A DNA stretch of 64,000 nt from Sphingomonas sp. LHG3406-1 (GTDB taxonomy: Bacteria; Pseudomonadota; Alphaproteobacteria; Sphingomonadales; Sphingomonadaceae), in assembly GCF_029637485.1 (NCBI RefSeq), contig NZ_CP069128.1, positions 744,001 through 808,000 of the forward strand, written 5' to 3'. The notes beneath the pieces were generated by a model that was not told the origin of the DNA, made no database searches, and saw only the letters and a program-made list of their open reading frames with translations. Position 1 is the first letter of the stretch; each line of letters begins with the position of its first letter. Of this stretch, positions 7,752-15,911 are shown in pieces. Both the position numbers and the translations under genes were made by a program.

Positions 7752-9101
7752 ATGTCGCTCCTGTCGCGCGTGTCTTGGGCAGGCTGGGTATTCGCCGCCG
7801 CAGCCGGACTTACCGCCATTCTCATGGCCCTAAATGCCCTGCTCTTGTTGGTCCCTCAGGAGCGATATCGCGAGGTCGCCAGAGAGGCTGTTTCATCGGG
7901 CGCGCTCCCCAGGGTGACGATCCCGATCGGCCAAGAGTTCGCCTCGCCACGCTACAACCACAATGATTGCCTGATCGTCTCCATGCTCCTGCTGAAGCGG
8001 AGTGCGATCTCGCCAAGCAGGGCGGCGACACCCGCGCCCGAGCACAATCCCATGTGCCGCAACATGGTCGGGTCCATCGACAATCCCGACGCGCCTCAGA
8101 CGCCCTACCATCGCTATGTCCACGGCTACTGGACCTTGGCGGGCCTCCTTCTTGCAATCCTTCCGTTCGGCGCCGCCACCATGCTGCTCTATGGGGTCGC
8201 CGTTGCGCTCTGTGTCGCGCTGATGGCGAGCCGCAACCCGCCGTTCGTGGCGCTCGGTGCCGGTGCCCTGTGCTTTACCGGGCTGCATTCTTTCGGCTGG
8301 TCCCTGTCCTTCGCGCCCGCCGACATCTCGATCCTTGCGGCGCTTCTCTACTGGAGCCGCCGCCCGCTCAGCGAGGGTAGCGGCGCCGTGCTGGGTGCGC
8401 TGGTCGCCGCCTTCGAGTTCCTCACGGGCGCCCTGCCCGTCGCGACGGCGCTGATCCTTGCAGTCGGCGCCTTCCAGCGACGGTCGCCCATCCGCCCGTT
8501 GCTCGCCTTCGGCATGGCGTTCCTTCTGATGTTTGCCCTGAAGGCGGCCATAGTGGCGCTGGGCGCTGGACCCGCAGAGGTTGCAGCGGCGGGCGGCAAG
8601 CTCAGCGACTGGGTAGCGACCGGCAACTGGGCTCTGGACCCGGCCAGCGCCGCCAAGATCGGCATCAGCGCGGAGACGGTGCAGCAGTCGCGCCTGCTCT
8701 CGTTTGCGTTCGAGGTCGAGCTGACCCTCTACACCGACCCCACCGTCAAGTGGGGGGGCATGGAAGTCGGCGGGATCCGGATCAGCCACCTGTCGCACAT
8801 CGAGCGCGGCGAGCAACTGGCGCTGACCGCGACCAAGGGCAGCCGCAAACCTCACAGGGTCATGCCGCTGGTGATGGAGCAGCACCAAGCCGCCCCCACC
8901 CCGCCGGCCGAAGACACCCGCGCCGAATATGAGACCTGGGCGAACGACTTCCTCAACCGCGTGAATCGCGCCGACAGCGTCGAGAAGGTCCGCGCGCTCT
9001 TCGCCCGCGCCGAAGAGACGATCGGCTGGCTGAAGGCCAACCACCCCGACCTCGCCGACGCGATCGACACGAAGCGGCCGCAGGAAGAGGGCGCGGAGTG
9101 A
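7752..9101 (+). CDS. Chimeric polytopic membrane protein with a soluble C-terminal phage domain
   Basis: A 449-residue protein in two unlike parts. Residues 1 to about 290 form a polytopic membrane protein: an N-terminal anchor, a loop with three Cys, then 6-7 helices from YVHGYWTLAGLLLAI on. Residues about 310-449 are soluble and charged (PTVKWGGMEVGGIRISHLSHIERG, then WANDFLNRVNRADSVEKVRALFARAEE), resembling a phage cytoplasmic protein rather than a membrane-protein tail. I infer an in-frame deletion fusing a lysogenic-conversion-type gene to the end of a recombination or replication gene. Neither half was matched to a named family. The next ORF overlaps the stop (GTGA). Confidence 0.6.
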   Translation: MSLLSRVSWAGWVFAAAAGLTAILMALNALLLLVPQERYREVAREAVSSGALPRVTIPIGQEFASPRYNHNDCLIVSMLLLKRSAISPSRAATPAPEHNPMCRNMVGSIDNPDAPQTPYHRYVHGYWTLAGLLLAILPFGAATMLLYGVAVALCVALMASRNPPFVALGAGALCFTGLHSFGWSLSFAPADISILAALLYWSRRPLSEGSGAVLGALVAAFEFLTGALPVATALILAVGAFQRRSPIRPLLAFGMAFLLMFALKAAIVALGAGPAEVAAAGGKLSDWVATGNWALDPASAAKIGISAETVQQSRLLSFAFEVELTLYTDPTVKWGGMEVGGIRISHLSHIERGEQLALTATKGSRKPHRVMPLVMEQHQAAPTPPAEDTRAEYETWANDFLNRVNRADSVEKVRALFARAEETIGWLKANHPDLADAIDTKRPQEEGAE

Positions 9102-9319
9102 GGTCCGACTGGGCGCGCGATGCCCATGCCCTCATCGCGGAGGTTGTTGGCGCCTTTCCGCAGACACGGACTTTTATAGACGCGGGCGACAAGATGGTCT
9201 GCGGCGCGTCATCTCTCTTATGCAGGAGGCGTCGAGGCGATGAGCATGATTGGCAGCGAGGACGGCTTCGGCCTTCGGCGGCGGTGCGACCGAATACACG
9301 CCGACAGAGAGCGGCTTAG
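9098..9319 (+). CDS. Doubtful 73-residue ORF
   Basis: A GTG overlapping the previous stop opens a frame starting MRSDWARDAHALIAEVVGAFPQ; the first ~40 residues look protein-like. The rest is Arg-rich and overlaps the next gene by 80 bp in another frame. It may be the truncated start of a gene disrupted by deletion. Confidence 0.3.
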   Translation: MRSDWARDAHALIAEVVGAFPQTRTFIDAGDKMVCGASSLLCRRRRGDEHDWQRGRLRPSAAVRPNTRRQRAA

Positions 9320-9494
9320 AGAGGCGCTGACACGCCTAGTTGCGGCCTGCGACAATGGTCGTCGCTCAATTAAGCCGGGGTGCGGGGTCGGCGGCATGAC
9401 TATCGAAGCCAACATCAAGGGCGAGCAGATTAGCGGCATCGATGCTTGGGCTGTGGAAGAGGCCCGCGCCGCCCTCTCGCAGGAGGGCAAATGA
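9240..9494 (+). CDS. Hypothetical prophage protein
   Basis: An 84-residue protein (MSMIGSEDGFGLRRRCD...) with GGAGGCG about 10 nt upstream of its ATG. Its N-terminal half is a charged helix (DRIHADRERLREALTRLVAAC); the C-terminal half is acidic. Its stop overlaps the ATG of the HTH gene (ATGA), so the two are translationally coupled. No family recognised. Confidence 0.5.
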   Translation: MSMIGSEDGFGLRRRCDRIHADRERLREALTRLVAACDNGRRSIKPGCGVGGMTIEANIKGEQISGIDAWAVEEARAALSQEGK

Positions 9495-9676
9495 CCCCCG
9501 CTGAAGTCCGCGCCCACCGCACCGCCCTCGGCCTCTCCGCAAGGGGATTGGCCGAGGCACTGCGTCTAGGCAAAGACGGTGGCCGCACTGTCCGGCGCTG
9601 GGAAAGCGGGGAGGTTGCGATAACCGGCCCCGCCTCTGTGGCGCTGGAACTGATGGTCGAGAAGCTGGGTCGATGA
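9491..9676 (+). CDS. Short helix-turn-helix DNA-binding protein
   Basis: A 61-residue XRE-like protein. MTPAEVRAHRTALGLSARGLAEALRLGKDGGRTVRRWESGE shows a typical HTH: helix 2 around LSARGLAEALRL and a recognition helix around GRTVRRWESG. This is the core domain only, without a dimerisation region, and resembles phage-encoded Cro- or antitoxin-sized regulators. It is coupled to the upstream gene by a 4-nt overlap and lies about 100 bp before attR, where a deleted repressor/integrase region might have been. Confidence 0.7.
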   Translation: MTPAEVRAHRTALGLSARGLAEALRLGKDGGRTVRRWESGEVAITGPASVALELMVEKLGR

Positions 9677-9781
9677 CGAGGAGTCGAGCATCAGTCGTGC
9701 TACCCGCGTCGATTCACGGCATGTTCCGCCGAAATTGTGAGGAAAAGCAGGTCGAGCGCACTCCGTATTGGGGCCTCGGCA

Positions 9782-9830
9782 TGCCCTCCGAAGGCAGAGG
9801 CCACAGGTTCGAATCCTGTCGGGTGCGCCA
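9782..9830. repeat. attR: 49-bp copy of the tRNA-Arg 3' end
   Basis: Exact repeat of 4540-4588, covering the anticodon loop through CCA. Sequence to its left does not complete a tRNA, so it is an attachment-site scar and not a second tRNA gene. Confidence 0.9.
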
Positions 9831-10394
9831 CCTACCGGGTCCGCACGACAGCCGCATTCTTCCTCTCGCTGGGCAGGAAGAAACCGCACACTTACCCGGC
9901 GTGCTCCAGCAGGCCAAAGACATCATCGACAGGAGCGTCCCCTCCACGTGGGCGTTCTTTCATGATTGCCTCCGGCGTATCGGTTGCTGGTGGCGGGCTA
10001 GACCGCTGGCTATCCATCCGGTGATCGCGTCACTGCCACTGCGCTTGATGCTCGATGACAAGGCGCCATTGCCATCCTGATCCCCCGGTGAGGTCGCGGC
10101 CGGCGCACTGGAGAAGGCCGGTCCGGAGGCCCTGCGGACATCATTTCGAAAAATTGCGCCGAGTGGCGCTCGCCAAAGAGATGAGGGGCGAGCGTCTCCA
10201 GATCCATGCCAATTAAGTCCGCCATTTTTGATGATTGAAGAGCGGCTGGCTTTCCAGATGGCGATGAGCTACACTAGGCATCGCTTCAGTCGCAACTTCG
10301 TCGTCCTATGGCACTCCGCGTGCACGTTCCTTCGATTAGCTTCTCAAAGCTGAAGGGCAGCTGCTTTCTGCTGCTCACAATCAAGGAAATACTT
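9831..10394. other. Gene-poor stretch between attR and csp
   Basis: I see no well-supported gene. A 71-residue leftward frame (10010-10225) begins plausibly (MADLIGMDLETLAPHLFGER) but turns Arg/Pro-rich and is not convincing. The last ~100 bp should be the long 5' leader of the cold-shock gene; the segment before the ATG contains GCAGCTGCTTTCTGCTGC, able to form a small hairpin. Confidence 0.5.
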
Positions 10395-10601
10395 ATGCCA
10401 GCAGGCACCGTGAAATTCTTCGACAATGCCAAGGGTTACGGCTTCATCACCAACGAAGCCGGCGGTGGGGATGCGTTCGTCCACATCAGCGCTGTCGAGG
10501 CGGCCGGGATGCACTCGCTCGAGAAGGAGCAGCGCATCTCCTACGATCTCGAGAACGACAAGCGCGGCAAGACCAGCGCGGTCAACCTCAAGGCGGGCTG
10601 A
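10395..10601 (+). CDS. CspA-family cold-shock protein
   Basis: A 68-residue single cold-shock domain that binds single-stranded RNA/DNA and destabilises RNA structure. The start ATG 10395 follows AAGGAAA by 6 nt. Sequence hallmarks are MPAGTVKFFDNAKGYGFIT (RNP1-like KGYGFI) and DAFVHISAVE (RNP2-like FVHIS). The ending AVNLKAG is typical. A frame extending upstream to 10308 is the leader and not part of the protein. A strong hairpin follows at 10690-10739. Confidence 0.95.
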   Translation: MPAGTVKFFDNAKGYGFITNEAGGGDAFVHISAVEAAGMHSLEKEQRISYDLENDKRGKTSAVNLKAG

Positions 10602-10689
10602 TCGCCGGCGCCGTCGGGGTCTCCGGCATAAGCGAACTGCTCACCTGGCGTTCGCCGCCCGTTGCGTCACGATGGCACCGTCATTGCCA

Positions 10690-10739
10690 ACCAGGACGCC
10701 ACAAGAAGCAGCCACGGCTGGTGCTTGTGGCGTCCTGGT
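10690..10739. repeat. 16-bp perfect inverted repeat (stem-loop)
   Basis: The arm at 10690-10705 (ACCAGGACGCCACAAG) is exactly complementary to 10724-10739, with an 18-nt loop that can itself pair partly (AGCA/TGCT). It lies between csp and the DUF6481 gene. It lacks a T-run, so it is not a standard terminator; it could be a transcript-stabilising stem or an RNA element. Confidence 0.8.
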
Positions 10740-10792
10740 GCGTTTGCCGCCTGTTCAATCCGAACGTCCCGAACCGAGATAAGCATCGCCCT

Positions 10793-11131
10793 ATGAAGAC
10801 CTACCAGAATTTCACGCACCAGGACCGCGCCGCGCAGGCGGCCAAGGCCAAGCAGGAGAAGCTAGAACAGCTTCGATCCAAGCCGCCGATCGATCCGGCA
10901 GCTCAGGAAGCGCGCCTGCTCGCCAGCCAAAGGCGCGAGGCCGCCGACGCCGAGAAGCGCGCCAGTCGCAAGGCCGCTGAAGAGGCCGCCGAACAGGCGG
11001 CCCGCGACGAGAAGGCCGCACAGGAAGAAGCGGAAGCTGCTCGGCTGGCGGCGATCAAGCCCGAGCCGACCGAGGAAGAGCGCAAGCTCGCTCGCGATGC
11101 GAGATATGCCGCCCGCAAGAACCGCCGATAG
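10793..11131 (+). CDS. DUF6481-type small charged helical protein
   Basis: A 112-residue protein beginning MKTYQNFTHQDRAAQAAKAKQ, nearly all charged alpha-helix with Glu/Lys/Arg/Ala (AEKRASRKAAEEAAEQAARDEK), probably a long coiled coil. N-terminus and composition match the DUF6481 family of alphaproteobacteria, whose function is unknown. ATG 10793 is chosen because the upstream part of the frame runs through the hairpin region. It ends 11 bp before the GNAT-nitrilase gene. Confidence 0.75.
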   Translation: MKTYQNFTHQDRAAQAAKAKQEKLEQLRSKPPIDPAAQEARLLASQRREAADAEKRASRKAAEEAAEQAARDEKAAQEEAEAARLAAIKPEPTEEERKLARDARYAARKNRR

Positions 11132-11142
11132 ACCGGCCAAAG

Positions 11143-12780
11143 ATGGCACGCGCAGCAAAGCCCAGGGCAGCCGAAAGCAGCAAGAGCCCGGCGCGCCTCG
11201 AGGTTCGCACGGCGAAGGCCGAAGACGTTCCGGCAATCCTGGCGTTGATCAGCCGGGCCTATCCCGGCTTCGGCAACTATAGCGCCGGCCAGATCCTCGG
11301 GCAGATCAACAATTTCCTGGAAGGCCAGTTCGTCGCTGTCCTCGAAGGGACCATCGTCGGCTATTGCGCGTCGTCCCGGATCGACGAAGCCATCGCCCTT
11401 GCGCCGCACGACTGGACGACGATCACCGGCAATGGCTTTGGAAGCCGCCACGATGCGACCGGCGACTGGCTCTACGGGACCGAGATGGCGGTCGACGATC
11501 GCCAGCGCGGCCTTCGTATCGGCAAGCGCCTTTACGATGCCCGCCGCGCTCTTGCCGAACGGCTGGAGCTTCGCGGAATCGTGTTCGGCGGACGGATGCC
11601 CAATTATGCCAAGGCCAAACGCAAGGTCGGCAGTCCGGAAGAATATCTCGCCCAGGTTCAAGAGGGCAAGCTCCGCGATCCCGTGATCGGTTTCCAGCTC
11701 GCCAATGGCTTTCGGCCGATCGGCGTTCTTCCTGCCTATCTGCCGTTCGACAAGCCGTCGGACGGCTATGCCGCGCACATGATGTGGCGAAATCCCTACG
11801 TCGACCCGAACGAGCCGGTGTCGTTTCGGGTGCCGCGCGGCGTGGAGAGTGTGCGGCTGGCAACCGTCCAGCTACAGGCCCGTGCCGTGAAGGATTTCGC
11901 GGAGTTCGTCCGCCAGGTCGAATATTTCGTCGACGTGGCCGCCGACTACCGGGCTGACTTCATCGTCTTCCCCGAACTGTTCACCATGTCACTCCTGTCG
12001 TTCGAGACCGACAAGCTGACGCCGATGGGGGCGATCGACCGGATGACCGAGCATCGCGCGCCGATCGTCGCCGAACTCTCGCGCATGGCGCTGCGCTACA
12101 ACATCAACATCGTCGGCGGATCGCACCCGACGCGGACCGCCGACGGAAGTGTCCAGAATGTCGCCTATGTCTGCCTGCGCGACGGTTCGGTTCACGCGCA
12201 GGAGAAGATCCACCCCACCCCCAACGAGGCCTATTGGTGGAAGATCAAGGGCGGCAGCAGCGTCGACGTCATCCAGACCGACATCGGTCCGATCGGTGTC
12301 CTCATCTGCTACGACAGCGAGTTTCCCGAACTTGCCCGTCGCCTGGTCGACGAAGGAGCGCGGATCATCTTCGTGCCTTTCTGCACCGACAACCGGCAGG
12401 GCTACATGCGGGTGCGCTATTGCGCGCAGGCGCGCGCGATCGAGAACCAGTGCTTCGTCGTGCTGTCGGGCAACGTCGGCAACCTGCCGGGCGTCGACAA
12501 TATGGACGTTCAATATGCCCAGTCCTGCATCCTCACCCCGTGCGACTTCCCGTTCGCGCGTGATGGCATCGCCGCCGAGGCGAGCGAGAATATCGAGACG
12601 TTGACGATCGCCGACGTGAACCTTGCGGATCTCACCTGGGCCCGAGCCGAGGGCACCGTCCGCAACCTCGCTGACCGCCGCTTCGACCTTTACCGGGTCG
12701 ACTGGAACCGCGGCCTGCGCAGCGGCGAGGCTTCACTCGAGGCGCCTACCACGGGCAGCAAAAACCCCGGCGGCGGATAG
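11143..12780 (+). CDS. GNAT acetyltransferase-nitrilase superfamily fusion
   Basis: A 545-residue two-domain protein. Residues about 18-215 are a GNAT N-acetyltransferase domain (TAKAEDVPAILALI, then the acetyl-CoA loop around DRQRGLRIGKRLYDAR). Residues about 230-520 are a carbon-nitrogen hydrolase with the nitrilase triad: Glu in VFPELF, Lys in AQEKIHPTP and Cys in LICYDSEFPE. This fused architecture recurs in bacteria as a bifunctional GNAT/carbon-nitrogen hydrolase of unknown substrate. It probably removes an amide or nitrile group and acetylates an amine in one pathway, which is inference. Cytoplasmic, no signal peptide. Confidence 0.92.
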   Translation: MARAAKPRAAESSKSPARLEVRTAKAEDVPAILALISRAYPGFGNYSAGQILGQINNFLEGQFVAVLEGTIVGYCASSRIDEAIALAPHDWTTITGNGFGSRHDATGDWLYGTEMAVDDRQRGLRIGKRLYDARRALAERLELRGIVFGGRMPNYAKAKRKVGSPEEYLAQVQEGKLRDPVIGFQLANGFRPIGVLPAYLPFDKPSDGYAAHMMWRNPYVDPNEPVSFRVPRGVESVRLATVQLQARAVKDFAEFVRQVEYFVDVAADYRADFIVFPELFTMSLLSFETDKLTPMGAIDRMTEHRAPIVAELSRMALRYNINIVGGSHPTRTADGSVQNVAYVCLRDGSVHAQEKIHPTPNEAYWWKIKGGSSVDVIQTDIGPIGVLICYDSEFPELARRLVDEGARIIFVPFCTDNRQGYMRVRYCAQARAIENQCFVVLSGNVGNLPGVDNMDVQYAQSCILTPCDFPFARDGIAAEASENIETLTIADVNLADLTWARAEGTVRNLADRRFDLYRVDWNRGLRSGEASLEAPTTGSKNPGGG

Positions 12781-12862
12781 CCTGCTCCCCGGCTGGACAA
12801 GGCGCCGTTCCTCAATGAAAAACAGAAACGGAACCCAGCCTCTTCGCTCGTCTCGCCACCGA

Positions 12863-13642
12863 TTAGAAGGCCGCGCCTGCGCTCTTCCAGATCATGTATG
12901 CCGCCACCACAAAGATGAGCATGGCGAAGATGCTGTTCAGTTGTCCCGAGCCCGACAGACGCTTGGCCGCGCGCGTGCCGGCAAAGCTTCCAATCACGCC
13001 GCCGGCGATGAACATGCCCGCAAGCACCCAGTCGACAAGGCCCGAGAAGGCGTAATTCGCGGCGGTGGCCAGGCCAAAGGCGGAGACGGCCATGAGACTG
13101 GTGCCGACAGCATTGATCATCGGCATGCCCGTCGAGGCGATCAGGCCGGGCACGATGAGGAAGCCGCCGCCGATCCCGAAGAAGCCGGAGAAAGCTCCGG
13201 TGCCAAGTCCGGCTCCAAGGACCTTGCCGGCATTGCCGCGGTTGCAATTCGCATCGGCTGAGCCCTCGTGCTTGCGGCGGCGAAGCATCAGAATTCCGAC
13301 TAGGATCATCACGATTGCGAAGAGGAACAGCAGCCTCTCGCCGTCGAAAGCCTTGCCGGCGGTCGAACCGAACGTGGCGCCGATCACGCCTGCACCGGCA
13401 TACATGAGCCCGCAGCGCCACTTCACCGTACCGGCGCGGGCATGGTTGACCAGCCCCGCCGCCGCATTCGCCGCCACGGCGAGCGCGCTTGTGCCAATTG
13501 CGACATGCGGGCTCTGGACCCCAACGAGATAGACCATCAGCGGAACCGCGAGAATGGATCCGCCACCGCCGACAAGGCCAAGGGTGAAACCGACAAGGCC
13601 ACCCGACAACAGGCCGAGGACATATTGAACGGTATCGAGCAT
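12863..13642 (-). CDS. TauE/SafE family sulfite/anion exporter
   Basis: A 259-residue polytopic membrane protein starting MLDTVQYVLGLLSGGLVG with about 8 helices. The family signature is two Gly-rich half repeats: GLVGGGGSILAVPLMVYLVG near the N-terminus and SGFFGIGGGFLIVPGLI after the middle. It exports sulfite, thiosulfate or similar anions. As the last gene of the BigR operon it would remove sulfite or thiosulfate produced by the upstream persulfide dioxygenase. The start at 13642 is preferred over the longer frame, whose N-terminus overlaps the upstream gene. Confidence 0.9.
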   Translation of the reverse strand: MLDTVQYVLGLLSGGLVGFTLGLVGGGGSILAVPLMVYLVGVQSPHVAIGTSALAVAANAAAGLVNHARAGTVKWRCGLMYAGAGVIGATFGSTAGKAFDGERLLFLFAIVMILVGILMLRRRKHEGSADANCNRGNAGKVLGAGLGTGAFSGFFGIGGGFLIVPGLIASTGMPMINAVGTSLMAVSAFGLATAANYAFSGLVDWVLAGMFIAGGVIGSFAGTRAAKRLSGSGQLNSIFAMLIFVVAAYMIWKSAGAAF

Positions 13643-13658
13643 GACTTCGCCGACGGAG

Positions 13659-14093
13659 CTAGGCTTCGGCGGCGGCCGAACCGCGGGCGAGGCGTTCGCG
13701 GAAGGGCTCGAGATCGTAGCCTTCCCTCGCCGCAATTCCGATCCGTTCATCGATGGTGAGATTGGAATGGTTGGCGAGCGCCCACATCAGCGCAGATCTG
13801 GTGCCGCTTCGGCAGAAAACTGCAATTGGCTTGGGCAGGATTTCAAGCGCAGCGCGGAATGCGGCGACCTGATCGTCGCTGATCTGCCCTATGACGACCG
13901 GAATTTGCAGGGCCTCCATGCCGTGACTGGCGGCAGCGGCCTTGAGGTCGGCCCACAACGGCTGGCCGTCGGTCTCGCCCTCCGGACGATTGCCGATGAT
14001 CGAACGATAACCACGCTGCGCGAGGTCGGCGACGTCTTCAGCGGAAGGCTGAGCAAGAGCGGAAACGTTGGGCGTGAGAACGGCGAGCCTCAT
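13659..14093 (-). CDS. DUF442 / TIGR01244 sulfurtransferase-phosphatase-like protein
   Basis: A 144-residue protein from ATG 14093 (MRLAVLTPNVSALAQPSAED), AAGGA upstream. The N-terminus and the LAQRGYRSIIGNRPEGE segment are typical of the beta-lactamase-hydrolase-associated (DUF442) family. The active-site loop IAVFCRSGTRSALMW has the C-x5-R phosphatase/rhodanese-like P-loop with Cys near residue 94. In Blh-type operons this domain is fused or adjacent to the persulfide dioxygenase and is thought to act in sulfur transfer. Here it is a separate gene. Confidence 0.88.
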   Translation of the reverse strand: MRLAVLTPNVSALAQPSAEDVADLAQRGYRSIIGNRPEGETDGQPLWADLKAAAASHGMEALQIPVVIGQISDDQVAAFRAALEILPKPIAVFCRSGTRSALMWALANHSNLTIDERIGIAAREGYDLEPFRERLARGSAAAEA

Positions 14094-14095
14094 CG

Positions 14096-14545
14096 TCAGG
14101 ATCCTTGAAGCGGAGCGGCGCGCGCCTGCGCCGGGAAGAGATTGGTGAGAGCCATGCCAACCAGCATGGCTGCGACGAACGGAATGGCGGCGGCCGGCGC
14201 CAGCGCCAGGGAGGCGACGGCAGGTCCGGGGCACAGGCCGGCAATGCCCCATCCGATGCCGAAGAGAGCGGAACCAGCGATCAGCCTTCCGTCGAGATCC
14301 GTTCGGTCAGGAAGCGCGAAGCATTCGCCGAATAGCGGCCGTGCCATGCGGGCCTGCAAGCGCCAGGCGATCGCCATGACGATAACCGCGCCGCCCATCA
14401 CGAAGGCGAGCGTAGGGTCCCACGCGCCGAACAGGTCGAGGAATCCGCGCACCCGCGCCGGATCGGTCATGCCGCCAATGCTGAGGCCGCCGCCGAAAAG
14501 CGCGCCGGACACCAGGGGCGGAAGAATGCGTCGTGTGGAGCTCAT
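14096..14545 (-). CDS. YeeE/YedE-family membrane protein (C-terminal-type half, DUF6691-like)
   Basis: A 149-residue protein with about 4 helices. MSSTRRILPPLVSGALFGGGLSIGGMTDPARV carries the SGxxFGxGLxxxGMxxPxxV signature of the thiosulfate-transport-like (YeeE) family; GIGWGIAGLCPGPAVA holds a conserved Cys. Two half-size genes replace the full-length two-repeat protein. The start overlaps the preceding stop by 4 nt. Likely imports or exports a sulfur species (thiosulfate or sulfide-derived) across the inner membrane. Confidence 0.88.
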   Translation of the reverse strand: MSSTRRILPPLVSGALFGGGLSIGGMTDPARVRGFLDLFGAWDPTLAFVMGGAVIVMAIAWRLQARMARPLFGECFALPDRTDLDGRLIAGSALFGIGWGIAGLCPGPAVASLALAPAAAIPFVAAMLVGMALTNLFPAQARAAPLQGS

Positions 14546-14982
14546 CCCAGCCCCCCCACGAGATTGCTGACGGCAACGGTGCCAATGCCGGCCGCCATGA
14601 AGGTGGCGGTGGCGATCATCGAGCGCTGTGAAAGCCGGCTGACGCCGCAGACGCCGTGCCCACTGGTGCAGCCGCTCCCCATGCGGGTGCCGATACCGAC
14701 CAGCAGGCCAGCGGCGACCAGCACGGGCCAGGAGGCGAACGCGGCCGTCCGCTGGCTGGTGATGGCGGAGACGAGCAGCGCGCTGAGCGGCAGACCAATG
14801 AGGAACAGCCAGGCGCTGCTGCGCGACATGCCTCCGTCGGCAAGACCAGTGGCGCGCGCGGTGATGCCCGACACACCGGCGATCCGACCTGCCCCGAGAA
14901 GCATCAGCGCCGCCGCAAGGCCGATCATCACGCCGCCGATCAGGCCCTTGAGCGGCTGCGCATTGCCAAGGAGTTCGCTCAT
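14542..14982 (-). CDS. YeeE/YedE-family membrane protein (N-terminal-type half)
   Basis: A 146-residue partner of the gene at 14096, with 4 helices. MLLGAGRIAGVSGITAR corresponds to the first conserved repeat and GIGTRMGSGCTSGHGVCGVSRLS contains the Cys-rich GCTSGHGVCG motif of YeeE transporters. ATG 14982 overlaps the stop of the persulfide dioxygenase gene and its own stop overlaps the next ATG (ATGA both sides), so stoichiometric co-translation is likely. Confidence 0.9.
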   Translation of the reverse strand: MSELLGNAQPLKGLIGGVMIGLAAALMLLGAGRIAGVSGITARATGLADGGMSRSSAWLFLIGLPLSALLVSAITSQRTAAFASWPVLVAAGLLVGIGTRMGSGCTSGHGVCGVSRLSQRSMIATATFMAAGIGTVAVSNLVGGLG

Positions 14983-15911
14983 AACAGGTTCACCGGCTGC
15001 TTGAGGTAGCTGACGCCATTCTCCTCGGGTTCGGGAAGGTGACCGCCCCGCATGTTGACCTGAAGCGAGGGCAGGATGAGCTTGGGCATCGACAGCGTCG
15101 CGTCGCGCTGGGTGCGCATGGCGACGAAGTCGTCCTCGCTCACGCCCTCGTGGATGTGGACGTTGCCGGTGCGCTCGGCGAGCATGGTGGTCTCCCACGC
15201 GAACTGGTCACGATTGGGTGCCTTGTAGTCGTGGCAAAGGAAAACGCGCGTCGCGTCGGGCAGCTTCATCAGCCGGCGAACCGAGCGATACAGCTGCCGC
15301 GCGTCGCCGCCGGGAAAGTCTGCCCGCGCCGAGCCATAGTCGGGCATGAACATCGTATCGCCGGTGAACAGGGCGTCGCCGATGACATAGGCCATGTCGG
15401 CCGGAGTATGTCCGGGCACGTGCAGGGCGATCACCGGAATTCCGCCAATGGCCAGGACATCGCCGTCGTCGAGCAGTCGGTCGAACTGCGAACCGTCGCG
15501 GGCGAACTCGGTGCCTTCGTTGAAGATCTTCCCGAACACGCCCTGTACGGTCACGATCTCGCGCCCGATCGCCATCTTCCCGCCGAGCTTCTCCTGGAGG
15601 TACGGAGCCGCCGACAGGTGATCGGCATGCGCGTGGGTCTCGAGGATCCAGTCGACGGTGAGGTTCTGTTGCTGGGCATAGGCGACGATCCTGTCGGCGC
15701 TGTCCAGGCTGGTGCGGCCGGACGATTGGTCGAAGTTCCAGACACTGTCGATGATCGCGGCACGCTTGGTCTGCGGGTCGCTGACCACATAGCTGACGGT
15801 AAAGGTCGGCTCGTCGAAAAAGGCCTTCACCTGCGGCGCGGGAAGCTGGCCCTGCTGCACGTCGACGACCTGGGCGACGGCATGGTCGATGTGACGATCA
15901 TTGGCGATCAT
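14979..15911 (-). CDS. Metallo-beta-lactamase-fold persulfide dioxygenase (Blh/ETHE1-like)
   Basis: A 310-residue enzyme predicted to oxidise glutathione persulfide to sulfite. The start MIANDRHIDHAVAQVVDVQQG is set at ATG 15911 because the frame upstream belongs to the ArsR gene. The metal ligands are visible: ETHAHADHLSAA (HxHxDH), HVPGHTPADM, GDTMFMPDYG and FLCHDYK. The ending GVSYLKQPVNLL is typical of this clade. It follows the ArsR/BigR-type regulator (14-bp overlap) and precedes sulfur transport genes, as in Xylella, Agrobacterium and other BigR operons. Confidence 0.92.
   Translation of the reverse strand: MIANDRHIDHAVAQVVDVQQGQLPAPQVKAFFDEPTFTVSYVVSDPQTKRAAIIDSVWNFDQSSGRTSLDSADRIVAYAQQQNLTVDWILETHAHADHLSAAPYLQEKLGGKMAIGREIVTVQGVFGKIFNEGTEFARDGSQFDRLLDDGDVLAIGGIPVIALHVPGHTPADMAYVIGDALFTGDTMFMPDYGSARADFPGGDARQLYRSVRRLMKLPDATRVFLCHDYKAPNRDQFAWETTMLAERTGNVHIHEGVSEDDFVAMRTQRDATLSMPKLILPSLQVNMRGGHLPEPEENGVSYLKQPVNLL

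Noticed and set aside
9782..9830. Second tRNA-Arg gene
   Set aside because: Only the 3' 49 bases are present; no D-arm or 5' acceptor strand to the left, so it is attR.
10010..10225. 71-residue leftward ORF in the gap after attR
   Set aside because: The N-terminal third is plausible but the rest is Arg/Pro-rich; not enough support.
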